Below, in pieces: positions 1-5,120 of a DNA stretch of 7,684 nucleotides. Source of the stretch: an uncultured Rhodobiaceae bacterium (lineage in GTDB: Archaea; Thermoplasmatota; Poseidoniia; Poseidoniales; Poseidoniaceae); NCBI GenBank assembly GCA_937911445.1, contig CALDQY010000154.1, positions 1 to 7,684 on the forward strand, written 5' to 3'. Positions within the stretch are counted from its first letter, which is position 1; each line of letters opens with the position of its first letter. A program made the translations under genes and the position numbers. The notes below the pieces were generated by a model. The model was given only the letters and a program-made list of their open reading frames with translations. It was not told where the DNA came from and ran no database searches.

Positions 1-74
1 CTGTGGTGGTGTAGGGGTTAGCACGGCAGATTGTGGTTCTGCCAGCCCGGGTTCAATTCCCGGCCACGGCCCCA
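1..74 (+). tRNA. tRNA-His (anticodon GTG), 5' end cut by window edge
   Basis: This is a nearly complete cloverleaf. The acceptor stem pairs bases 1-6 (plus G1, outside the window) with 64-70. The D stem pairs 9-12 with 21-24. The anticodon stem pairs 26-30 with 38-42 around a seven-base loop whose anticodon GTG lies at 33-35. The T stem pairs 47-51 with 59-63 around the loop TTCAATT. The discriminator base is C (71), as expected for tRNA-His, and CCA is encoded at 72-74. The extra G-1 that identifies tRNA-His would lie just outside the window and cannot be seen. The acceptor stem contains one G-T wobble. The stop codon of the convergent ribA gene begins two bases after the CCA. There is no intron. 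Confidence 0.96.
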
Positions 75-75
75 T

Positions 76-678
76 TCATTCCAACTTCTCTGAATCGATG
101 GTGTGACCCATACGCTCAACTTTGGTTTGCAAGTATTGCAAATTGTCTTGGCCAACACCAGCGACCAATGGAACTGTTTTTGCGACGGCGATACCGTGTT
201 TCTCAAGTTGCTTCACCTTATCCGGATTATTTGTGAGCAAAGCAACCTCGTTGATTCCAAGATCGTTGAGCATCGTTGCAGCAATTTTGTAATCCCTTCC
301 ATCAGCCGGATGACCCAATATCAGATTTGCATCGAGTGTATCAGCACCTCGATCCTGCAAGTGATAAGCCTGGATTTTCGCATGCAAACCAATGCCGCGG
401 CCTTCTTGACGGAGATACAGCAGACAGCCCCAACCGTTCTCAACAATGGCCTGCAGGGCAGCATCAAGTTGTGGACCACAATCACAACGGAGAGACGAAA
501 AGGCATCTCCAGTGAGACATTCCGAATGAACACGCATGAGCACAGGATCGGGCCCTTCCATTGAACCAAGCATCAATGCAACATGATCAAGGCCCGTTTC
601 CTCTTCATGATAGACGTGAATGTCAAACTGACCCCATTTTGTAGGAAGTTTTGCTACACTTGGAACATCATCACTCAT
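76..678 (-). CDS. ribA: GTP cyclohydrolase II (riboflavin biosynthesis)
   Basis: Stand-alone GTP cyclohydrolase II, 200 residues, close to the usual size of about 195-200. The family enzyme opens GTP to 2,5-diamino-6-ribosylamino-4(3H)-pyrimidinone 5'-phosphate, formate and pyrophosphate, the first step of riboflavin synthesis in the cytosol. The zinc ligands are visible in HSECLTGD...SLRCDCG as Cys54, Cys65 and Cys67. The GTP-binding RQEGRGIGL segment is at 90-98. Tyr105 and the Asp126/Arg128 pair in PADGRD sit at the same numbers as in the E. coli enzyme as I remember it. LLTNNPDK (147-154) and the terminal KVERMGH are also family-typical. The start is fixed by a strong GAGGTGA ribosome binding site six bases upstream, inside the end of the TusA gene, which overlaps by 8 bp. 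There is no fused DHBP synthase domain. Many archaea instead use the unrelated GTP cyclohydrolase III, so a bacterial-type enzyme here suggests old gene transfer (inference). Confidence 0.96.
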   Translation of the reverse strand: MSDDVPSVAKLPTKWGQFDIHVYHEEETGLDHVALMLGSMEGPDPVLMRVHSECLTGDAFSSLRCDCGPQLDAALQAIVENGWGCLLYLRQEGRGIGLHAKIQAYHLQDRGADTLDANLILGHPADGRDYKIAATMLNDLGINEVALLTNNPDKVKQLEKHGIAVAKTVPLVAGVGQDNLQYLQTKVERMGHTIDSEKLE

Positions 679-919
679 TTGCTTTCACCTCGATGAGAAA
701 CACGTACTCGCCTTCAATCGATTCAACGGAAAGAAGTTCATGAGGTGTTCGGCCGAGCATCAAGGGGATATCATGCAACGTTTCAGGATCGCTTGCTAGC
801 ACTTGAAGAACAGAGCCTACGCTCATGTTTGATAAGGCCTGCTTAGCTTCAGCAACAGGAACGGGGCAGAAGAATCCCAGCACATCGAGGAGATGTGTAG
901 CATCCTTGACCTCGACCAT
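671..919 (-). CDS. TusA/SirA-family sulfur carrier protein
   Basis: Small 82-residue protein of the TusA (SirA/YedF) family, cytosolic carriers that hold sulfur as a persulfide for tRNA thiolation, molybdopterin synthesis or sulfur oxidation. The family signature is clear: LDVLGFFCPVPVAEAKQAL with the single carrier Cys18 in the CPxP motif, then GSVLQVLASDPETLHDIP and PHELL. Family proteins are about 80 residues, which favours the ATG at 919. That start has no clear Shine-Dalgarno site, but an A/T-rich element about 26 bases upstream would suit a leaderless transcript. The same frame is open further upstream to TTG codons at 1015 and 1042 and would add a very cysteine-rich stretch overlapping the archaeosortase start. 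I treat this as unproven. The stop overlaps the ribA start (ATGAGTGA), so the two genes form an operon. The specific sulfur acceptor cannot be told from sequence. Confidence 0.88.
   Translation of the reverse strand: MVEVKDATHLLDVLGFFCPVPVAEAKQALSNMSVGSVLQVLASDPETLHDIPLMLGRTPHELLSVESIEGEYVFLIEVKANE
685..691 (-). promoter_or_regulatory. Shine-Dalgarno site of ribA
   Basis: On the minus strand the sequence GAGGTGA lies six bases before the ribA ATG at 678. It matches the complement of the 16S rRNA 3' end well. It is embedded in the last codons of the TusA gene, so ribA is probably translated by reinitiation or coupling. It also decides the ribA start. Confidence 0.75.
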
Positions 920-1014
920 GGTGTGTTGTCCAACCCCTGCTTTTTGAACACATCCACGTTTTGAACTGCATTTCCCGCAACACGTTGAAGAGGAGCAAGC
1001 ACAAGCACAACCCA
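920..1014. promoter_or_regulatory. Divergent intergenic region, tusA / archaeosortase
   Basis: This 95-bp gap between two divergent starts should hold both promoters. The only A/T-rich element is CTTTTTGAAC around 940-949. Read on the minus strand as TTCAAAAA, it is centred about 26 bases before the TusA ATG, the usual spacing of an archaeal TATA box to a leaderless start. Read on +, it would give a transcript start near 970 with a short leader to the archaeosortase ATG. The assignment rests on spacing and composition only. Confidence 0.35.
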
Positions 1015-2067
1015 ATGGGTACGGTCGCTTCGTCGAAGGCAAGCGATGACATGAGTTGGGGTGAAGTCGCTCAGCTCGGTCTTCGTTACGGAAAGATCCC
1101 GTTGGCGCTTCTCGCAGTCGAAGCCCTATACTGGTTCATTACACAGCCATCCGATACGCTTGCTCTAATTCAGGTCACAGAAGCCTACATCTGGAACGAG
1201 GTGACACAACTTATGTTCGGAGAGGGAGCTTCGACATTGAGCACACATAACGGTTGGATGACGCGAATTGATTTCCATCACGAAGCATTTCCTGGAGCAT
1301 TCAATTCAGTTGGACTCTATGTGTCCGATGAGTGCGCAGGTGTCCATGAGATGATTTTCCTCTCAACACTCGTCTTGATGACAGATGGCGTCACACAGCG
1401 AGAGAAATTCAAGGCCGTTGCCGTGATGTGTGGAATCGTGTACGTCTTGAACATCGTTCGTCTCGTTGCATTTTACCCAATTGCAGTCGAAGGTTGCCTT
1501 GCTAACCCCAACCAGCCAGAATGCTTGAACGATATGTGGAACTTTCACACCTTTGTCTATCAATGGGGTTTCCTGATTGTCTTGCTGTTAATGTGGCTTG
1601 CATGGTTCAAATTTATCGGTGGAGCGAACAGGACGATGAAAGCCGCACATGAAGAAAAAGAGCAATGGCGTATCATCCTTCGAAAACGCTGGGAGCAGAA
1701 GCATTTTGCCTTCATTGGCGTCATGATTGCATTCTTTGGCATCGCATGGTTTTGGGTCAATGGTAATTCAACTGCAATGGATGCAAAGAGTGTGATTGAC
1801 TTCTGTGCATTTAGCGATCTAACCACACCAAACTGTTACCAAGCTCAGAACACTTGGGACAATGCGATACAAGGGGCATGGTCGTTCGCGATCCTCGGAC
1901 TCGTCATTGGCACCTTAGGATTCTACGAAATCGAACGAAAAGATTCGGAAGGCAACTGGCCAGAGATTCCATCTCAAGAAGATGCGAACGAAGAAGTGGA
2001 ATCAAAGAGCAAAAAGCAGAAGCCAAAGGGTTCGTGGAGAAGTCGTTCAACTTCGGAAGAAGAATAA
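1015..2067 (+). CDS. Archaeosortase/exosortase-family membrane transpeptidase
   Basis: Polytopic membrane protein of 350 residues (from the ATG at 1015) resembling archaeosortases/exosortases. In the family these are membrane cysteine enzymes that process surface proteins carrying a C-terminal tripartite tag and often replace the tag with a lipid anchor. The expected trio is visible: Cys107 in SDECAGVHE, Arg149 in VLNIVRLVA and His178 in WNFHTFVYQWGF. The Cys-Arg spacing of 42 residues is close to that of haloarchaeal ArtA as I recall it. Hydrophobic segments lie near 27-44, 112-124, 133-156, 180-200, 229-248 and 286-305. The last two, with a loop containing Cys264 and Cys274, form an addition beyond the core. 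The C-terminus (about 307-350) is a charged tail. Starts at TTG 961 or ATG 1051 are possible. None has a good ribosome binding site; an AAGAGGAG run at 987-994 is too far upstream. The subclass and client proteins are not determined. Confidence 0.85.
   Translation: MGTVASSKASDDMSWGEVAQLGLRYGKIPLALLAVEALYWFITQPSDTLALIQVTEAYIWNEVTQLMFGEGASTLSTHNGWMTRIDFHHEAFPGAFNSVGLYVSDECAGVHEMIFLSTLVLMTDGVTQREKFKAVAVMCGIVYVLNIVRLVAFYPIAVEGCLANPNQPECLNDMWNFHTFVYQWGFLIVLLLMWLAWFKFIGGANRTMKAAHEEKEQWRIILRKRWEQKHFAFIGVMIAFFGIAWFWVNGNSTAMDAKSVIDFCAFSDLTTPNCYQAQNTWDNAIQGAWSFAILGLVIGTLGFYEIERKDSEGNWPEIPSQEDANEEVESKSKKQKPKGSWRSRSTSEEE
2055..2067 (-). terminator. Possible T-rich terminator of the helicase gene
   Basis: Directly after the helicase stop, the minus strand reads TTATTCTTCTTCC, a pyrimidine tract like those at which archaeal RNA polymerase terminates. 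It is the complement of the run of glutamate codons at the end of the archaeosortase gene, so its composition may only reflect that coding function. Confidence 0.25.
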
Positions 2068-3486
2068 TCAGAGCACTTCAGCATGGACTTTTAGAGCACC
2101 AAATGGATGCGTTTGAATGGCCTTCATTGCCAATCCCAGCTTGCTGCTGTGAATGGCAACAACGGTTGTGTCGCCTTCAAATCGAACGTCTCCAATGGCA
2201 AGAGCATCACATCGGAGATGCTGCTCGAACCATGAAGCAATTTGCAAAGGTGAACCAAGTTGTTCCGTTCCTGCACCGAGACGGATGCTAACGAAACCAT
2301 AGACGTCGGCATTCTCTCCGAAATCGTCTTGCTTCCTGACTGGATCACGCTCAACGCCATCTGGCAAATCAGGTGCGTCTGTCTCTTGAACATCGAGATT
2401 GTAGGTTGCAATGATTTTCCCCATCTGAGGTGCATCGTCCTTGGAGACCAAACTCCAAGCTTCACCATGACGGCCAATACGCCCAGTACGTCCGATGCGG
2501 TGGATGAATGAGTCAATATCCGATGGAACATCGTAGTTGACAACCAGTGTGATACCATCAATGTCGATTCCACGTGCAGCAACATCCGTTGCAGCAACAA
2601 TTCGAACGTCTCCTTCTCGGAACCGATCGAGAATGCGCTCGCGTTGATTTTGTTTCAAATCACCATGCAAGCCTGCAACATCGAACTTATGCTTCTGCAA
2701 GCGTTGAACGGCAAGGTCGACCATGCGCTTCGTGTTGCAGAAGATGATGCACTGATCGTCATCACCCATTCGAACGAGAAGACGACCCAAGGCCCACAAT
2801 TTGTTAGCACGGCCAATTGAAATCTTGTACAAGTCGATTGGAGGAACATCAAGTTCTTCCTCATTGGTCATGACAAACTCTGGATTGTTGGTAAACTCGT
2901 TTGCAGCATCAAGAATCTCTTGTGGGAACGTTGCAGAGAAAAGAAGCGTTTGCTCACGAGCAGTCGTTCGCTCCAAAATCCAGAGGATGTCCGGAAGGAA
3001 TCCCATATCCAACATCCGATCCGCTTCATCAAGACAAAAAATCTCAATCTTTGCAAGGTCAAGGTGTCCACGCTCCGACATGTCCATCACACGACCAGGT
3101 GTTCCAACGATGAGGTCAACACCATCGTCGAGCCCTTTTGCTTGTTTCTCGAGGTCGGTTCCACCATAGACGGTCATGATGGAAAGTCCGGCATCACCTT
3201 GCAACTGATTCATTTCTTCTGCAACTTGTTGGGCAAGTTCACGTGTTGGTGCAAGAACCAAACCTTGCAGACTTCCAGTTGGCTGACATCGCTCGAGAAT
3301 TGGAATACCAAACGCAGCCGTCTTACCCGAACCAGTTCGAGCCTGGCCGATGACGTCTTGACCAGAGCGAGCAATTGGTATCGTATCGCGCTGAACTTCA
3401 GTCAAGCATTCCCACCCAAGCGATGCAATACCTTGCATGATGCTGTCAGGGAGTTGAAGAGAATCGAATCGTGTTTTGGTGAACAT
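2068..3486 (-). CDS. DEAD-box ATP-dependent RNA helicase with DbpA-like C-terminal domain
   Basis: Complete 472-residue DEAD-box RNA helicase, a cytosolic ATPase that unwinds short RNA duplexes in ribosome assembly, RNA decay or cold adaptation. Motifs appear in order: Phe7 and Gln32 of the Q motif, ARTGSGKT (49-56, Walker A), PTRELAQQ (80-87), GTPGR (128-132), DEAD (153-156), SAT (184-186), IIFCNTK (247-253), ATDVAARGID (299-308) and HRIGRTGR (329-336). After an acidic linker (about 365-393), residues 395-472 form a small mixed alpha/beta domain with IGDVRFEGDTTVVAIHSS, resembling the RRM-like RNA-binding domain of bacterial DbpA and CsdA/CshA-type helicases. The start is set by an AAGGAG site five bases upstream. 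It is probably the last gene of an operon with the HEAT and 67-residue genes. Its stop directly abuts that of the convergent archaeosortase gene. The RNA target is unknown. Confidence 0.96.
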   Translation of the reverse strand: MFTKTRFDSLQLPDSIMQGIASLGWECLTEVQRDTIPIARSGQDVIGQARTGSGKTAAFGIPILERCQPTGSLQGLVLAPTRELAQQVAEEMNQLQGDAGLSIMTVYGGTDLEKQAKGLDDGVDLIVGTPGRVMDMSERGHLDLAKIEIFCLDEADRMLDMGFLPDILWILERTTAREQTLLFSATFPQEILDAANEFTNNPEFVMTNEEELDVPPIDLYKISIGRANKLWALGRLLVRMGDDDQCIIFCNTKRMVDLAVQRLQKHKFDVAGLHGDLKQNQRERILDRFREGDVRIVAATDVAARGIDIDGITLVVNYDVPSDIDSFIHRIGRTGRIGRHGEAWSLVSKDDAPQMGKIIATYNLDVQETDAPDLPDGVERDPVRKQDDFGENADVYGFVSIRLGAGTEQLGSPLQIASWFEQHLRCDALAIGDVRFEGDTTVVAIHSSKLGLAMKAIQTHPFGALKVHAEVL

Positions 3487-3491
3487 GTGTG

Positions 3492-3497
3492 CTCCTT
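3492..3497 (-). promoter_or_regulatory. Shine-Dalgarno site of the helicase gene
   Basis: AAGGAG on the minus strand, within GGAAGGAG, lies five bases before the ATG at 3486. This is a strong match and decides the start. It follows the 3514-3535 hairpin by 16 bases. Confidence 0.75.
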
Positions 3498-3513
3498 CCG
3501 TCCCTTTTGTTCA

Positions 3514-3535
3514 GGCCACCGAGACGGAGGTGGCC
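3514..3535 (-). repeat. Inverted repeat / hairpin upstream of the helicase gene
   Basis: A perfect 7-bp GC-rich stem (GGCCACC paired with GGTGGCC) encloses an eight-base loop at 3521-3528. It lies in the 59-bp gap between the 67-residue gene and the helicase gene, upstream of the ribosome binding site. Neither strand has a T-run after it, so it does not look like an intrinsic terminator. A role as mRNA processing site, stabiliser or translational control element is inference. Confidence 0.6.
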
Positions 3536-3545
3536 CCCACGCACA

Positions 3546-3749
3546 TCAGAAGTTTTCTCGATCCTTAATTTCCGCCTGAAGTTGGCCCATCCAGTACTTC
3601 TTGGCGTTGTCACGGTTGAGCGGTCGACGCATTTGTCGAACGTGCTCAAGGATGTATTGTCGGAATTTGAGAGCCTTGGTTCGGTTCACACCTTTTGGCG
3701 TAATTCCTTCCCATAGCCGGTCGAATTGGAGTTCTTTGTCGTCCATCAT
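3546..3749 (-). CDS. Small conserved-looking hypothetical protein, 67 aa
   Basis: I do not recognise this family. The 67-residue protein is soluble, highly charged and predicted helical, with basic and aromatic residues in its second half (RQYILEHVRQMRRPLNRDN, then KKYWMGQLQAEI). It has no cysteines, signal peptide or membrane segment. It is judged real because a GAGGT ribosome binding site lies six bases before the first ATG at 3749, because it fills an otherwise long gap, and because it is co-oriented between the HEAT gene (50 bp upstream) and the helicase gene (59 bp downstream). A second ATG at 3746 is possible. The basic helical character would fit RNA or protein binding, but this is a guess. 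It is likely cotranscribed with both neighbours. Confidence 0.7.
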   Translation of the reverse strand: MMDDKELQFDRLWEGITPKGVNRTKALKFRQYILEHVRQMRRPLNRDNAKKYWMGQLQAEIKDRENF

Positions 3750-3755
3750 GCGATG

Positions 3756-3760
3756 ACCTC
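3756..3760 (-). promoter_or_regulatory. Shine-Dalgarno site of the 67-aa gene
   Basis: GAGGT on the minus strand lies six bases before the ATG at 3749. It supports the small gene being translated and favours the first of its two adjacent ATG codons. The 50-bp gap holding it (3750-3799) shows no obvious promoter, which fits readthrough from the HEAT gene. Confidence 0.6.
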
Positions 3761-3799
3761 GATGTCCAACCGACCAAGCACCCCCTCATAACCATGTCG

Positions 3800-5014
3800 T
3801 TAGGCGTCTTGCACGTCGTCATCACGAGGAGCGTCCAGCAGATGTGGTTCAGGAGGAGCATTTCCGAGCCCAACCGCTTTGCCTTGCGCATGGGCGACTT
3901 CTCTTTCCAAAGCTGGAACGGGTAGTGCCGGAGAGAGGAAGGCGTTCTTCTCTGCTTCCGTGCCTTCAATCGAAGCATCGAAGGTCATTTCTGTCAACAT
4001 CTTCTTCAGTTCAGCATTGGTTTCGCTTTGAAGTAATTCAGTTGCAACAAGACGCAGTTTGTCTTCAACAAGCAACATTGGAAGCATTTCAATGCAGGAT
4101 CGTCGAACTACGGCGTTCGGATGACGGGCCCCGTTCATGATGAGGTTACGAGCACGTGAGTCGTCTGTATCCATTGAGCGAATGGCGCGAAGAGCATTGT
4201 TTCGAACCTTTTCATCCGAATCGAGAATGGCTCGCTCGGTCAGCATAATTGCAATTCGAGGCTCCTTCTTTGAGAGCGATGAGAGCGTCTGCGATGCATT
4301 TCTTCGCACTTCTGCATCAGCATCGTTCAGTGCCCATGAGATCAAATCCCATCCCATAGCCCCAGCACGCTGGACGATGCTCCTGAGCAATTTTGAGGCT
4401 TTACGCCTTAATCGTATATCGTCGACAAGAAGCAACTCATCGATGTGGTCGCAGACCACTTCTGGCCATGTCTCAGTGAGTGCTTTCAAGCCACGCCAAG
4501 CGGGTTCGCTTCGGGCTGCAATGGTCGAACGCAGTTCTTGTGCAAGGGAACTGTCAACCCCTGAGGGAAACGTTGGAGCAGCCTGTTCAAGACACGCACT
4601 AGCAGCCTGACGTACACGAACATCGTCATCATCAAGGAGAACGGAAAGCCAGTCGAACAACTCATCCGAACGTTGCTCTGCGACCGTTGGAAGAACCTCC
4701 AGTGCCGCAACACGAATGTCTGCATCATCGGACTCAAGAGCCAGCAGCAAACTCGCATGCGCTCGATCCGCCCATACACCCTTCAGACGACCAAGACCTT
4801 GAACACCATCAACTCGGGAAAGTGTATGGCGTCCACCGTTCCAATTGACCGTTAGCTCCTCTGTTTTTCCAGTAGAGAGGTCATGAAGTTCTTGTCGAGT
4901 GCACTCCAACCATGGCCCTATGCGCTCTTTTTTGTTGGTTTTCCGAGTCTGGCGACGCCCTGTTGCAATGGGCAAACCCGTCCTTGGGTCTCGTGCAATG
5001 TACTCTCGAACCAT
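3800..5014 (-). CDS. HEAT-repeat protein
   Basis: Soluble alpha-helical repeat protein, 404 residues from the preferred ATG at 5014. An ATG seven codons upstream (5035) is the alternative and would leave almost no room for promoters. Residue numbers here count from the 5035 ATG. The first 90 residues form a separate polar, basic region with REYIARDPRTGLPIATGRR, a lysine-rich stretch near 30-38 and conserved-looking tryptophans. About six or seven HEAT-like helical pairs follow from about 92 to 350, marked by recurring D-x-x-V/I-R-x-x-A-x-x-x-L patterns such as DADIRVAALEVL, DDVRVRQAA, DAEVRRNASQTL, DEKVRNNALRAI and NAVVRRSCIEML. The last 60 residues are low-complexity, rich in Ala, Pro, Glu and Asp. 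HEAT arrays are usually protein-binding scaffolds; no catalytic motif is visible. It is the likely first gene of the operon with the 67-residue and helicase genes. Its partner is unknown. Confidence 0.85.
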   Translation of the reverse strand: MVREYIARDPRTGLPIATGRRQTRKTNKKERIGPWLECTRQELHDLSTGKTEELTVNWNGGRHTLSRVDGVQGLGRLKGVWADRAHASLLLALESDDADIRVAALEVLPTVAEQRSDELFDWLSVLLDDDDVRVRQAASACLEQAAPTFPSGVDSSLAQELRSTIAARSEPAWRGLKALTETWPEVVCDHIDELLLVDDIRLRRKASKLLRSIVQRAGAMGWDLISWALNDADAEVRRNASQTLSSLSKKEPRIAIMLTERAILDSDEKVRNNALRAIRSMDTDDSRARNLIMNGARHPNAVVRRSCIEMLPMLLVEDKLRLVATELLQSETNAELKKMLTEMTFDASIEGTEAEKNAFLSPALPVPALEREVAHAQGKAVGLGNAPPEPHLLDAPRDDDVQDA

Positions 5015-5120
5015 CGTACCAATCAGAGGGTGCATTCTTCCAGTGATTATGAACCTTCACTTACCACTCTCTGGACAGAGATTGGCAAGCCTCAAGAACG
5101 GGTTGAATCAACGATTGCTT
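5015..5120. promoter_or_regulatory. Divergent promoter region, HEAT gene / Kelch gene
   Basis: This is the space between the preferred divergent starts. The best A/T element is GATTATGAAC at 5045-5054. On the minus strand it reads TTCATAATC, centred about 34 bases before the HEAT ATG at 5014, which would give a leader of a few bases. No comparable element or Shine-Dalgarno site precedes the Kelch starts. Part of the region becomes coding if the Kelch protein begins at the in-frame ATG at 5049. Low confidence in the exact elements. Confidence 0.35.

Noticed and set aside
1..74. tRNA gene as an integration site for a mobile element
   Set aside because: No integrase or mobile gene is seen beside the tRNA within the window. 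I did not find a second copy of the tRNA 3' end, and the adjacent genes are housekeeping genes.
103..564. Long plus-strand open frame opposite ribA (153 codons)
   Set aside because: It is antisense to a gene with complete catalytic motifs, and its predicted protein shows no recognisable domain.
1001..1012. Short AAGCAC tandem repeat near the archaeosortase start
   Set aside because: Only about two imperfect copies exist, too few to call a repeat element. It is noted only because it underlies part of the antisense cysteine codons.
2124..2600. Alternative minus-strand frame within the helicase gene
   Set aside because: It overlaps helicase motifs V and VI and the C-terminal domain in another frame, and the product lacks any motif.
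3514..3540. Hairpin as a rho-independent-type terminator
   Set aside because: No T-run follows the stem on either strand, and archaeal termination usually relies on T-tracts rather than hairpins.
2920..3579. 219-codon plus-strand open frame opposite the helicase start
   Set aside because: It is antisense to well-conserved helicase motifs and crosses the intergenic hairpin. It has no protein-like domain.
4137..4610. Plus-strand open frame opposite the HEAT gene
   Set aside because: Its Ser/Arg-rich composition is what results from reading Glu/Leu/Arg-rich helical repeats on the opposite strand.
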